A DNA stretch of 64,000 bases from Verrucomicrobiaceae bacterium (GCA_027489965.1 JAIXZA010000158.1:1-64000), one strand, 5' to 3'. Positions 46,286 to 55,799 are shown, counted from the stretch's first letter. The notes: generated from the letters alone by a model not told the origin. Made by a program: numbers and translations.

Positions 46286-47815
46286 ATGCGTCATTTAATT
46301 CTCATCCTCGGTGATCAACTGGATCGTCATTCCTCTGTCTTTGATGGTTTTGATTCTAATCAAGACTGTATTTGGATGGCTGAAGTGGCCACAGAATCGA
46401 CCAAAGTATGGACGCACAAAGCGCGCATCGTGGTTTTCCTTTCTGCCATGCGCCATTTTGCCGAAAGCCTACGTGCAGAGGGGATGCGAGTGGATTATCG
46501 GAAGTTAGAAGACCTGGAGAATGCTGGCAACTTCGTGGCCGAACTTACGGCGACCCTCAAGCGCCTAAAACCGCAGCGTCTCATTATCGTCGAGCCCGGT
46601 GAATGGCAGGTGCGTGAAGACTTCCGCCGAACTGCCGAGGCACTGGGCCTGCCACTGGAGATGCGAGAGGATAGACATTTTTTAGCTTCTCACGCCGACT
46701 TTGAAAAGCATGTTAAAGGCCGCAAACAGCTGCGCATGGAGTTCTTTTACCGAGAGATGCGGGTGAAACACCAGGTGCTCATGGATGAGGGTAAGCCTGT
46801 GGGTGGCGAGTGGAATTTTGACAGTGAGAACCGTAAAAGCTTTGCCAAGCAAGGACCACCACTGCATGCCGCACCGAGACGCTTTTTGCCTGATGCTATC
46901 TCGCGAGAGGTGATGGATCTTGTGGAACAACGTTTTGCTAAGCATCCAGGACGTTTAGCCGACTTTGATTGGCCCCTGACGGCGCAGGACGCTCAGTTAG
47001 CTCTCAGTGACTTTATCGAAAATCGACTGACTGATTTTGGTGACTACCAAGATGCCATGTGGACACGTGAACCCTGGCTTTTTCACAGTCGCCTCAGCGT
47101 GGTGATAAATCTCAAGTTGCTCGATCCTCGAGTAGTTATTGCCGCAGCGGAAAAGGCATATCGCACAGGTAGTGCACCACTTGCTGCTGTGGAGGGTTTT
47201 ATCCGTCAGATTCTTGGCTGGCGGGAGTATGTGCGTGCCATCTATTGGCGATTTATGCCGGACTACCTCAGTCTGAACTCGCTCGATGCGCATCAACCAT
47301 TGCCTAGCTTTTATTGGACAGGCGAGACAGACATGAACTGCCTGCGCGAAGCGATAGGTCAAACTTTGCAATACGGACATGCGCATCACATTCAAAGGCT
47401 CATGGTTACCGGCTTGTTTTCACTGCTGCTGGGCGTGAAACCTCAGGAGGTGCATGAATGGTATCTGGCCATGTATGTGGATGCGGTGGAGTGGGTCGAG
47501 CTGCCAAACACTTTGGGCATGTCGCAACATGGTGATGGCGGCATCATGGCCAGCAAGCCCTACATTGCCTCTGGCAAATACATTCAACGCATGTCGAACT
47601 ACTGCACAGGATGCCGTTTTGATCCGGCCAAATCCACGGGTCCAGATGCCTGTCCATTTACGACGCTTTATTGGGATTTTCTCATGCGGCATGAGACGCG
47701 ACTGAAAATGAATCAACGAATGTCCATGCAGGTGCGGAATGTGACCCGCCTGACTGAGACAGAAAAAGCGGCCATCTCGGAGCAAGCCGAGTCCATCCGT
47801 CATTCGCTAACGTAA
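46286..47815 (+). CDS. phrB: Fe-S (6-4) photolyase / FeS-BCP family cryptochrome
   Basis: A 509-residue cryptochrome/photolyase-related protein (DPRP/FeS-BCP family). It begins MRHLILILGDQLD, as PhrB-type proteins do, and the four [4Fe-4S] cysteines are Cys352, Cys440, Cys443 and Cys456, with the same spacing as Cys350, 438, 441 and 454 in Agrobacterium PhrB. The FAD region contains WREYVRAIYWRFMP and NTLGMSQHGDGGIMASKPY. It repairs (6-4) UV photoproducts with light. An SDR gene follows after 9 bases, a pairing often seen with photolyases. The ATG at 46286 matches the family start. Confidence 0.9.
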   Translation: MRHLILILGDQLDRHSSVFDGFDSNQDCIWMAEVATESTKVWTHKARIVVFLSAMRHFAESLRAEGMRVDYRKLEDLENAGNFVAELTATLKRLKPQRLIIVEPGEWQVREDFRRTAEALGLPLEMREDRHFLASHADFEKHVKGRKQLRMEFFYREMRVKHQVLMDEGKPVGGEWNFDSENRKSFAKQGPPLHAAPRRFLPDAISREVMDLVEQRFAKHPGRLADFDWPLTAQDAQLALSDFIENRLTDFGDYQDAMWTREPWLFHSRLSVVINLKLLDPRVVIAAAEKAYRTGSAPLAAVEGFIRQILGWREYVRAIYWRFMPDYLSLNSLDAHQPLPSFYWTGETDMNCLREAIGQTLQYGHAHHIQRLMVTGLFSLLLGVKPQEVHEWYLAMYVDAVEWVELPNTLGMSQHGDGGIMASKPYIASGKYIQRMSNYCTGCRFDPAKSTGPDACPFTTLYWDFLMRHETRLKMNQRMSMQVRNVTRLTETEKAAISEQAESIRHSLT

Positions 47816-47824
47816 AAGCTGTCT

Positions 47825-48658
47825 ATGTCAGAAACATCACGAACATGGTTTATTACAGGTTGCTCCTCCGGCTTTGGCCGCAGCATTGCAGAGGCAGCGC
47901 TGCTAGTCGGTGATGACGTGATTGCCACGGCTCGTCGGCAAGAGGATCTGGAAATGCTGGAACATGTGGGTGCGGGACGCTGTCATGGACTGATGCTTGA
48001 TATCACCGACGCCGATCAGGTCAGCTCTGTTCTGACCGCTGCCGCTCAGTTCACAGGCAAGATTGATGTCTGCGTGAATAATGCTGGCTACGGTCTCATC
48101 GGCGCTATTGAAGAATGCAGCGAAGAGAAAACTCGGCGTAATTTTGAAACTAACTTCTTTGGCACTCTCAATGTCATCCGAGCGGTTCTGCCAATCATGA
48201 GGACACAAAAAAGTGGTCACATTATCAATATCAGCGCTGCCGCAGCAATCTCGAATTACCCTGGCTTCGGTGTCTATGGTGCGGCTAAAGCGGCAGTCGA
48301 GTCCCTCAGTGAAAGCCTGCGCGCTGAAGTGCAACCCCATGGCATCAAGGTCACTCTGGTGCAGCCTGGTCCCTTTCGAACTGCTTTCATCTCCAAAGGT
48401 CTGGATCATGGCGTAAAGATGCCTGAGTATGCAGGCACGGCGGGTAAGTTCGCGACTTTCCTGAATAATGTGGAAGGCAAACAACCTGGAGACCCTGAAA
48501 AGGCCGCTGAATTGATTGTCCAGATGGTTCATGATCAACTAGCTCCGCAACGACTGCCGCTAGGCAAATATGCCGTTAAGAAAATTCGCGACACCGCCAA
48601 TCAGCGCCTTCGCGAAGTCGATGAATGGGCGGATCGGGCATCGAACACCGATTTCTAA
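47825..48658 (+). CDS. Short-chain dehydrogenase/reductase
   Basis: A 277-residue classical SDR with TGCSSGFG at residues 11-18, NNAG at 85-88, catalytic Ser137 (INISAAA), Tyr151 and Lys155 (YGAAK). The GFG-type motif and C-terminal part resemble SDRs of the oxidoreductase YdfG/retinol type; the substrate is unknown. It is 9 bases downstream of the photolyase and probably cotranscribed. It is a cytoplasmic NADP-dependent enzyme. Confidence 0.87.
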   Translation: MSETSRTWFITGCSSGFGRSIAEAALLVGDDVIATARRQEDLEMLEHVGAGRCHGLMLDITDADQVSSVLTAAAQFTGKIDVCVNNAGYGLIGAIEECSEEKTRRNFETNFFGTLNVIRAVLPIMRTQKSGHIINISAAAAISNYPGFGVYGAAKAAVESLSESLRAEVQPHGIKVTLVQPGPFRTAFISKGLDHGVKMPEYAGTAGKFATFLNNVEGKQPGDPEKAAELIVQMVHDQLAPQRLPLGKYAVKKIRDTANQRLREVDEWADRASNTDF

Positions 48659-48747
48659 GGGGACTGAGCTGGCACCCAGAGGCATAAAATAATCATGCTG
48701 AATACTATTTTTATGGAAATTACATTTAATTAATGTTAATTTAATGC
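48659..48747 (+). promoter_or_regulatory. AT-rich upstream region of the PEP-CTERM protease gene
   Basis: The 89 bases before the protease start are much richer in A and T than their neighbours, with runs such as AATACTATTTTTATGG and TTTAATTAATGTTAATTTAA. This fits a promoter/UP-element region; no -35/-10 pair can be assigned with confidence. Confidence 0.3.
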
Positions 48748-49743
48748 ATGTCCTTGTCATTTTTTGTCCAGCGCCAGTGTCCATTGCTCTCTGCATTGGC
48801 TTTATGGCTGTTTGCCGTTAGCACTTCTTCAGGCATCCTTCTGTATGACACGGATAATGCGCTGGCGAATACCTCTGCTCCTACTGGAATCTATGCAGGC
48901 AGTGGCTGGGCCTATCAAGGTGAATATGGTGGCTTCTTGGGAACCATGATTGGTGAGAAGTATTTCATCACAGCTCAACACTTCGGCCTACAGGGCAGTA
49001 CCTTCGTCAGCACGGCCACCTTTAATGGCTCAGCCAACGTGACCTACACGATCGACTCAGCCGCTAATGGTGGCCAAGGGTATTGGGATATTGCAGGAAC
49101 TGACTTTCGCATCCTCAAAATCAATGAGTCGTTTTCCAGCTATGCCCAACTTTATACGGGCAGCGCCGAAGCAGGGAAAACCATGGTAACCTTTGGCCGC
49201 GGTGGCCCACGCGGTGCAGAAGTCGATCTGAATGGCCCCGTGCAAGGCTGGTATCATACAGGCAGTGATGGAGTCTCCCGCTGGGGTGCCAATACGGTCG
49301 ATGCTGCCGTTCCTTCAGGCATTGGAGATCTTCTTGTCGCAGATTTTGATGCTGTTTCAGGACAACAAGAGTCCACTCTTTCATCAGGCGATTCCGGCGG
49401 CGGCGTGTTCATTCAAGTTTCCGGCCAATGGTTTCTTGCTGGTATCAATTACGGTGTGGAAGGTTACTTTGACACAAATGACACAGTGGGTGACTTCAAT
49501 GAGTTTGATGCCGCGTTGTTTAATAAAAGCGGTTACTACATGGGCGATGACTCAAGCGGTTGGCAACTTCAGTCCAATGCGCCAAGTCGCCTCTACATGA
49601 GCCGAATTTCGGATAGTGCCACGACCATCAACTCCATTATTGCAACGCCTGTCCCTGAGCCTGGAAGCGCTGTATTGCTCTTGATGACAGCCCTTGCCCT
49701 GTTTCAGCGGAGCCGCTTCAGCGTTTTAGCTCAGCAAAAATAA
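48748..49743 (+). CDS. Trypsin-like serine protease with PEP-CTERM anchor
   Basis: A 331-residue exported protein. A hydrophobic N-terminal segment (LLSALALWLFAVSTSSG) is followed by an S1-like fold with His78 (ITAQHFG), Asp119 (AGTDFRIL) and Ser216 (SSGDSGGG). The C terminus has the PEP-CTERM sorting signal: VPEPGSAVLLLMTALALF, then a basic tail with RSR. In bacteria with an exosortase the protein would be cleaved and delivered to the surface or extracellular matrix. Overall composition is less G+C-rich than neighbouring enzymes. The last 26 bases overlap the convergent gene at 49718. Confidence 0.82.
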   Translation: MSLSFFVQRQCPLLSALALWLFAVSTSSGILLYDTDNALANTSAPTGIYAGSGWAYQGEYGGFLGTMIGEKYFITAQHFGLQGSTFVSTATFNGSANVTYTIDSAANGGQGYWDIAGTDFRILKINESFSSYAQLYTGSAEAGKTMVTFGRGGPRGAEVDLNGPVQGWYHTGSDGVSRWGANTVDAAVPSGIGDLLVADFDAVSGQQESTLSSGDSGGGVFIQVSGQWFLAGINYGVEGYFDTNDTVGDFNEFDAALFNKSGYYMGDDSSGWQLQSNAPSRLYMSRISDSATTINSIIATPVPEPGSAVLLLMTALALFQRSRFSVLAQQK

Positions 49744-50839
49744 GTCGGCCACCCGAGGTCGGAAGGGCACTGGTGATGATCACACTCACGGTTTGTCCGA
49801 CCAGTGCAGCGGCTTGGTTGACGACAATCATGGTCCCGTCATTGAGATAGCCAACGGCTTGGTGTTTGTCTTTGCCCAACTTCGTCAGGTTCAGTGCAAG
49901 TTCATCTCCTGGGTTGATCTGCGCCTGTAGAGCGATCGTGAGATCATTAAAACTTAGTACCGTGATCTCGCGCAGTCGTGCCACTTTGGCTAGGCCTTCA
50001 TCATTCGTCAGTAGCCGTGCATTGAGCTGACGTGCTAAGGTGACAAGGCGTGCATCCACAGAGATTTGTCGATTGTCTTCTGTGGGAGGATCTTCGTGGA
50101 TGGCCAGTCTCACATTCATCATGCTGCGCATTTTTTCCATCATCTCCAGCCCGCGCTTTCCACGTAACACTTTTTGTGAATCACCCGATTCTGTGAGCCG
50201 CTGTAACTCATCCAAAACAAAGCGTGGCACGACCAGAGCCCCACTCAGAAAGCCCGTGGCTAAGACTTCAGGGATTCGCCCATCAATGATGATGTTGGTG
50301 TCTAAAAGAAGAGGTTCTCCCTCTGCGCCATCCCGCTGAAAGCGTACATAGGGAATGAGGAAGGCAAATTGATCACGGTCACTGCGGAGTGCAAAAGTCA
50401 CTCCAAAAAAGGACAAGGAAGCAAAAATAAGGATCTCGACCACATTGCGCATAGCCTCCCCGTGATCTGAAGCCTGGAAGTAGCTTAATTGAAAAATACC
50501 GATCCGTGTCACCAGCCATGCGCAGAAAAGCCCGATCGCCAAACCAAAGGTTGCATGACTAAAATCACGTAAGGTGACACGAGCGAAAAGCATATCTAAC
50601 AACCACAGCAAGCCCATGGCTAAAGCTCCTATCAATGCCCCCAGGCCACCATGAAGATCAAAGCCCAGCGCAATGATCATACCTGTAAAGACAAACAGGA
50701 AGAAGAACAGTGCTCTAACGAGGCGAATGGACCAGACAGAATTCATGCGGTGAAATAGGCGACCTAATCTAGCTGTAACCCCGACTCTTGACGAGAGCCA
50801 ATTTTCCCTTTGCAGCTGATTGAAGGCTAATTCATCCAC
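49718..50839 (-). CDS. PIN-TRAM integral membrane protein (YacL-like)
   Basis: A 373-residue protein with about four N-terminal membrane helices, a PIN domain from Asp180 (LLLDTNIIIDGRIPEV, with VLDELQRLTES and LLTNDEGLAKVA), and a C-terminal TRAM domain (GYLNDGTMIVVNQAAALVGQ). This order is that of Bacillus YacL, an inner-membrane PIN-TRAM ribonuclease-like protein thought to act on RNA near the membrane. The GTG at 50839 is used; ATG at 50746 (MNSVWSIRL) matches the family start and may be the real one. Confidence 0.85.
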   Translation of the reverse strand: MDELAFNQLQRENWLSSRVGVTARLGRLFHRMNSVWSIRLVRALFFFLFVFTGMIIALGFDLHGGLGALIGALAMGLLWLLDMLFARVTLRDFSHATFGLAIGLFCAWLVTRIGIFQLSYFQASDHGEAMRNVVEILIFASLSFFGVTFALRSDRDQFAFLIPYVRFQRDGAEGEPLLLDTNIIIDGRIPEVLATGFLSGALVVPRFVLDELQRLTESGDSQKVLRGKRGLEMMEKMRSMMNVRLAIHEDPPTEDNRQISVDARLVTLARQLNARLLTNDEGLAKVARLREITVLSFNDLTIALQAQINPGDELALNLTKLGKDKHQAVGYLNDGTMIVVNQAAALVGQTVSVIITSALPTSGGRLIFAELKR

Positions 50840-50906
50840 CTACGATGCTCAAAGGCAAGAATGGCTCTTGTGATTTAGTGCAGATTGATTGTAAATCTAA
50901 ACCAGC

Positions 50907-51479
50907 ATGAATGATGATCCCATGAATCCTTACGCTGCACCCAAAGCAGAAATACAGCCTATCAGCCATGATGAGGATTTGCAGGACGCTAGCGGCACGA
51001 AACGTTTTTTAAACTTCATCATTGATAGGATTGTTGGCATGGCTTTTGCCTTTTTGGTTTTTCTTCTGATTGGTCTTTTAGAGCAGGCTGGATTGATTTC
51101 TGGCTTCGTTGATTGGACTGAAAAAATGTCAGGATTGATGGACATCATTCTCACGACCAGTTTGATCACTATTTATTATGTGATCATGGAAAGCACCTGT
51201 GGGCGCACGATTGGAAAGCTGGTGACAGGCACCAAAGTGATCGATTTGAAAGGAGGGCATCCTGACTTTCTTACCATCATAGGTCGTACCCTTTCTCGCA
51301 TTGTGCCATTTGAACCCTTTTCATTTTTGGGCGGCAACAACAGAGGTTGGCATGACACATGGTCAGATACACGCGTGATTGATCTGCGCAAGCCACCCAT
51401 ACCCAAACCACGGCCTATGTCAGAAATGCGCATGCCTCGGATGTATCGCCCGCCAGGAGCCAACCAATCTAAAAATTAA
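50907..51479 (+). CDS. RDD-family membrane protein
   Basis: A 190-residue inner-membrane protein with an N-terminal proline-containing soluble segment, then the RDD pattern: TKRFLNFIIDRIVGMAFAF (the Arg-Asp pair of the first helix), a second helix near 80-100 and the STCGRTIGKLVTGTKVID loop. The tail has a Pro/Arg-rich segment. RDD proteins have been linked to Na+/H+ antiport or act as membrane modules; the function here is unknown. It is followed after 11 bases by a DUF2238-type gene. Confidence 0.85.
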   Translation: MNDDPMNPYAAPKAEIQPISHDEDLQDASGTKRFLNFIIDRIVGMAFAFLVFLLIGLLEQAGLISGFVDWTEKMSGLMDIILTTSLITIYYVIMESTCGRTIGKLVTGTKVIDLKGGHPDFLTIIGRTLSRIVPFEPFSFLGGNNRGWHDTWSDTRVIDLRKPPIPKPRPMSEMRMPRMYRPPGANQSKN

Positions 51480-51490
51480 ATTATCATCTC

Positions 51491-52105
51491 ATGAACACCC
51501 CGCCCCCGCGACTATTGCCTTTGGCTGCATTTACAGCTCTTTATATGATTGCTGCGGTCGCAGGATCCATGGTGCAGGGTAACAAGGAGTTCATCTTTTA
51601 CATTGTGGTGATGCTGGTGCTGATCGGCGCTGTGACTCTGGTGCATCGGGCAGTTTCGCTGACTTCAGCTTTGCTCTGGGCACTTTCAATTTGGGGGCTG
51701 CTGCACATGGCGGGTGGACTGGTGCCGCTTCCGAAAGGCTGGCCTTACAATGGAGATCAGGCGGTGCTCTACAGCTGGTGGATCATTCCGCAAAAACTGA
51801 AGTATGACCAAATCGTCCATGCTTACGGTTTCGGCACCACCACGTGGGTTTGCTGGCATTCATTAAAATCCATTCTTCAACGCGCAGGAGGCCTTCAGTT
51901 AAAACCGACCTTTGGACTTCTGGTCCTGAGTGCTGCCGCAGGAGCTGGCTTTGGTGCGCTGAACGAAGTGGTCGAATTCATCGCCGTGCTGACGATCCCA
52001 AACACGAATGTCGGTGGTTATGAAAACACTGGCTGGGATCTCGTGGCCAACTTAATTGGTGCCACAACCGCTGCGGTTATGATTCGTTTCAGCGCGAAGT
52101 CTTGA
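51491..52105 (+). CDS. DUF2238 (YjdF-like) membrane protein
   Basis: A 204-residue protein with about six membrane helices, matching DUF2238/YjdF: YDQIVHAYGFGTTTWVCWHS, FGALNEVVEFIAVLTIPNT and GYENTGWDLVANLIGAT, where the conserved His, Glu and Asp fall in these segments. Function unknown. It lies 11 bases after the RDD gene, likely one transcript. Confidence 0.82.
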   Translation: MNTPPPRLLPLAAFTALYMIAAVAGSMVQGNKEFIFYIVVMLVLIGAVTLVHRAVSLTSALLWALSIWGLLHMAGGLVPLPKGWPYNGDQAVLYSWWIIPQKLKYDQIVHAYGFGTTTWVCWHSLKSILQRAGGLQLKPTFGLLVLSAAAGAGFGALNEVVEFIAVLTIPNTNVGGYENTGWDLVANLIGATTAAVMIRFSAKS

Positions 52106-52177
52106 TGCAAAAGCATCGAAGCTGGTGACAATCGCAGCGATAGAGGACCCCGTCTGGAGTCGATTCATCTCTGCACT

Positions 52178-53446
52178 ATGAACCGCCGTACTCTTCTCTC
52201 TCAATCCTCTGCGCTTGGCATCGGTGCCGCGCTTTCCTCACTGCCAAGACTCCGCGCTGCGGATCAGGCGACAAACAAACTCAAGGTCGCTGTCGTCGCG
52301 TTGGGGCGTGGCATGGGGCATGTGCAGGCCCTGCTCTCACTGCCAGGCGTCGAGATTGCTTACCTTGCAGAGGCGGATTCGGGACGTCTGGAAAAGGGGC
52401 TCAAAGTGGTCGCGGATAAACAAGCAACCTCGTGCCAGGGCGTGCGCGACTTTCGCAAGATCCTGGAGGACAAAACCGTGGATGCGGTCTTCATCGCCAC
52501 ACCGAATTTCTGGCATACCCCAATGGCCATCCTGGCTCTTCAAGCCGGCAAGAACGTCTATGTGGAAAAGCCCGGCAGCCAAAACCCTGGTGAAGCGGAG
52601 GCACTCGTCGCGGCGACTTTAAAATCTGGCAAAGTGGTGCAAATGGGCAATCAGCGCCGGACCTGGATGAAAGAGGCCATTGCGGCTCTGCATGGCGGCG
52701 TCATTGGCGAGGCCCGCTTTGGTCGCGGTTTCTATTACAACTCGCGTAAGGAGGTCGGTCAGTTAGCACTGCCACCCTCCGCCGATCTGGACTGGAACAT
52801 GTGGCAGGGGCCTGTGCCAGATGATGCCAAGCATGACCTGAAAAAGTATGCTCACTATGACTGGCATTGGCTTTGGCATTGGGGCAATGGCGAACTCGGA
52901 AACAATGGCATCCACACGCTGGACATTCTGCGCTGGGGCTTAAAGGGCGATTATCCGACCAAAGTCACTTACAATGGAGGCCGCTACTTTTATCAGGATG
53001 AGCAAGAGACGCCCGATACCGGCACGGCGGTTTACGACTTCGGCCATGCCGGCTGTGAGTGGGTGCAAAGTTCATGTCATCCGCGTGCTGCCGAAAAGCC
53101 CCTGGCAGAAGTCATGTTCTACGGTGAAAAAGGAACATTGGCCATCGCCCGGGATTCATGGACGATCCATGATCCTAAAGGAGCTGAGATCAGTAAAACC
53201 AAGTCTGCTGGGGGTGGCGACGCTGCTCATGTCGGCAATTTCCTGGATGCTATCCGTGGCAAAGCTGAACTAAACAGCCCCATTGTCGAAGGTCAAAAAA
53301 GCACGATGATGTGTCATCTCGGAAACATCGCTTATCGCACCAACACAGTCGTGCGTTGCGATGCTAAGACCGGCAGGCTGATCGACAATCCTGAAGGCGA
53401 AAAGCTTTGGAAGCGTGCCGCCTACCGAGAAGGTTGGGGCATATAG
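52178..53446 (+). CDS. Tat-exported Gfo/Idh/MocA-family oxidoreductase
   Basis: A 422-residue protein with a twin-arginine-like leader (NRRTLLSQSSALGIGAAL). The Rossmann domain starts LKVAVVALGRGMGHVQALL; the catalytic EKP motif is in KNVYVEKPGSQNPGEAE; the C-terminal domain has GNGELGNNGIHTLDILRWGL, where the His commonly aids catalysis. These exported NAD(P)-dependent enzymes in Verrucomicrobia and Planctomycetes probably oxidise or reduce sugar derivatives. No partner gene is evident next to it. Confidence 0.85.
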   Translation: MNRRTLLSQSSALGIGAALSSLPRLRAADQATNKLKVAVVALGRGMGHVQALLSLPGVEIAYLAEADSGRLEKGLKVVADKQATSCQGVRDFRKILEDKTVDAVFIATPNFWHTPMAILALQAGKNVYVEKPGSQNPGEAEALVAATLKSGKVVQMGNQRRTWMKEAIAALHGGVIGEARFGRGFYYNSRKEVGQLALPPSADLDWNMWQGPVPDDAKHDLKKYAHYDWHWLWHWGNGELGNNGIHTLDILRWGLKGDYPTKVTYNGGRYFYQDEQETPDTGTAVYDFGHAGCEWVQSSCHPRAAEKPLAEVMFYGEKGTLAIARDSWTIHDPKGAEISKTKSAGGGDAAHVGNFLDAIRGKAELNSPIVEGQKSTMMCHLGNIAYRTNTVVRCDAKTGRLIDNPEGEKLWKRAAYREGWGI

Positions 53447-53455
53447 CCCCCTTGA

Positions 53456-55192
53456 TTAACCAACGATGATGCCTTTAGCTTTGCGTTCTTTTTCGCGCTC
53501 GAGCAGTGGGACGGCCTCACTGGTTTGGAGCACAGGCAGTCCGAGATCACCGATCTTGGCGTAGCTGAGTCCTTCCAGAGCAGGAACCTCGGCGGCGATG
53601 CGCTTAAAGACATCTTCCACGGAGTAGAGTCCATTGGAGCCACCGATAGCGACGATGATGTCTCGTAGGATTTCCCAGGTGTCACGGGCATTGCCTGGAG
53701 CATTCACCGCTTTGTTCAGGCGCTGAAGACGACCGGTTGCATTGATCATGCTACCACGTTTTTCGGCATAGGCATTTCCAGCCAGAACCACATGAGACAA
53801 CTCAGCACTAGCATTGGCTAGGATATGCAAAGTCGTGAGAAGGCTGACTTTTTCTAGGTCGCGGCGTTCGAAGCCGCATTTGAGGAGGTTTTCACCCAGA
53901 GCAAAAACGACGCGTAAGCGACCACGGCTCATTAGCTCAGTAATGCCTGCCAGTTTGGAACCCGGCTCAGTGCCTAGAATTTGGCGGACGCCATTGGAGT
54001 TCGGGTTCAGATCGTCGGCACGCAGGTAATTGTCAGCACCACCGGTGCGTGGAATGACATCCACATTTTCCGTGCCCAGCGTTTTGGCCAGATGTTTGAC
54101 AAAGAACAGCTCTTCATTGGTCATGCGTGCACTGGCGATGATGGCGATCTCGTCACCCTTCACTCCAGCGACGCCGTCAGCGATTGTCTGGATGGCTTTT
54201 TTCCAGCTGGCAACTTCATGTTTGCCAGCGGTCTTCACCATTGGATCCGTGAGACGCAGTTCACTGTTCACAAAATGGAAATCCAGACGGCCCTGATCAC
54301 ACATCCACGTTGAATTGACGTCATTGTTCTCACGCGGTGTCTGGCGGAAGATGGTGTCGCCACGGGCACCGATTTCCATATTACAACCACGCGCACAGCC
54401 GGTGCAGATGCCATTGGTTTCACTCAAAAACCAGACGCGCTGCTGGAAGCGGAAGTCATTGGAGGTCAGTGCTCCGACTGGGCAGATATCGACGGTATTG
54501 AGTGAATAATTGTTCTCCAAACGTTTGCCTGGATGCACAGCCAGCGTCGTATGGCTGCCACGCTCCGTGAAGCCCAGCACCGGATCGTCGGCAATCTCAG
54601 CGCTGAAGCGGATGCAGCGGCTGCACATGATGCAGCGCTCATCGTCCAGGCGTACACGGGGTCCGATATCGACATTCTTCGGCTTCTTGACCTTGTTTTC
54701 ACGGAAACGGCTTTCGCCCTTACCGTGTTCTACACTGAACTCCTGAAGTCGGCACTCACCAGCCTGGTCACAAATAGGGCAATCCAGCGGATGATTGATC
54801 AGCAAGAACTCCATCACACCTTTGCGGCATTCCTGAGTCAGCAGAGAGTCTGTGCGGATACCCATGCCCTCGGCCACGGTATTGGCGCAAGCAATGACGG
54901 CTCTGGGCATCCAGCCAATTTTTGGCATGCCATGTTCATCTTTCTCTGGCTCGGTCCCGGGTGCTGGACGCGGGGGCATACCCATCTCTACGAGGCACAT
55001 GCGGCAGTTGCCTGGGCTGGAGAGTTTTGGGTGATAGCAGTAATGCGGCACATCCTTTTTAGCCTCCTTGCAGGCCTCGATCATACGGGTGCCTTTGGGG
55101 AATTTTAGCCAGACTCCGTCAATCTGAACATTGACCATGTCCGTGGTGGGAGGTGGCGAGGCGGGAGCGGGGGCGGCTTCAGGTGCAGGCAT
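53456..55192 (-). CDS. nuoG: NADH-quinone oxidoreductase subunit G-like protein
   Basis: A 578-residue protein. After a Pro/Ala-rich leader come the [2Fe-2S] ligands (HYCYHPKLSSPGNCRMCLVE), the His-containing C-terminal cluster region (INHPLDCPICDQAGECRLQ), the next Cys set (DDERCIMCSRCIRF; DICPVGALTS) and the molybdopterin-like domain starting NGICTGCARGCNMEIGARGD. It is shorter than E. coli NuoG (908) and lacks the C-terminal extension. It would carry electrons in the peripheral arm of complex I. It stands alone here: no other nuo genes occur in the window. The ATG at 55192 is chosen because the open frame upstream has no other good start. Confidence 0.88.
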   Translation of the reverse strand: MPAPEAAPAPASPPPTTDMVNVQIDGVWLKFPKGTRMIEACKEAKKDVPHYCYHPKLSSPGNCRMCLVEMGMPPRPAPGTEPEKDEHGMPKIGWMPRAVIACANTVAEGMGIRTDSLLTQECRKGVMEFLLINHPLDCPICDQAGECRLQEFSVEHGKGESRFRENKVKKPKNVDIGPRVRLDDERCIMCSRCIRFSAEIADDPVLGFTERGSHTTLAVHPGKRLENNYSLNTVDICPVGALTSNDFRFQQRVWFLSETNGICTGCARGCNMEIGARGDTIFRQTPRENNDVNSTWMCDQGRLDFHFVNSELRLTDPMVKTAGKHEVASWKKAIQTIADGVAGVKGDEIAIIASARMTNEELFFVKHLAKTLGTENVDVIPRTGGADNYLRADDLNPNSNGVRQILGTEPGSKLAGITELMSRGRLRVVFALGENLLKCGFERRDLEKVSLLTTLHILANASAELSHVVLAGNAYAEKRGSMINATGRLQRLNKAVNAPGNARDTWEILRDIIVAIGGSNGLYSVEDVFKRIAAEVPALEGLSYAKIGDLGLPVLQTSEAVPLLEREKERKAKGIIVG

Positions 55193-55352
55193 GAGGGCGT
55201 GAGGACAGAGTTGTAACGAGTATCGGAGCCGGATGGATAGCAGCAACCCGATTTTGTGAAAAATTTCACAAGCTAGCCTTTCGGACTTTGGGCGGCGGTG
55301 GAGGGTGTCCGGGCGTGATTTCTCGATTCAGCCAAGAAAAACCATGCAACGG

Positions 55353-55799
55353 CTAGGCAGCGCGGCGCACTTCCCAGGTGTGAACGGCTGGGTTGCAAAT
55401 ATCGCGGACAAAAGGCGCTTCATTTGCCTCATTTCCAAAGACATACACGCGCTTTCTGAGGATCAGCTTAGTGAGGGTAAATCCAGGGTTCTGGAGGGAG
55501 CGGAAGTAATTCAGGATTGTCTCTTTTTCCAAATCCAGTGCTCCACCTTTCATGCCATATTCCAGAACAAAGCTGGATTTTTCAAAGGAGGAACCTCCGC
55601 CTTCACGAAGTTCCTGGCTGATCGGATCTAGGAGCACCTGACGTACAAAGGCCTCCATCGCTGCGGCATCGCCCTCATAATCGACCTTGTAGAGGTTCGT
55701 CTCACGAAAGGTGAGTTTTTGGTTCAGCGGTGCGTATAGCAGCTTTTGGCAGTCGCTTTCGTGGTCAAATTTACCGAGGATTTCGAAGGATTGAGTCAT
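55353..55799 (-). CDS. Uncharacterised protein, possibly PurS-like
   Basis: A 148-residue soluble protein that I do not recognise with certainty. Two halves are visible: YKVDYEGDAAAMEAFVRQV with VLLDPISQEL, and FVLEYGMKGGALDLEKETI. Both resemble the ferredoxin-like N-terminal domain (PurS-like) of phosphoribosylformylglycinamidine synthases, where LxDPVxE and VxVxYxPGVxDxE strands occur. No catalytic residue is evident. Its neighbours, nuoG and a lectin-like exported protein, do not clarify its role. Confidence 0.6.
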   Translation of the reverse strand: MTQSFEILGKFDHESDCQKLLYAPLNQKLTFRETNLYKVDYEGDAAAMEAFVRQVLLDPISQELREGGGSSFEKSSFVLEYGMKGGALDLEKETILNYFRSLQNPGFTLTKLILRKRVYVFGNEANEAPFVRDICNPAVHTWEVRRAA

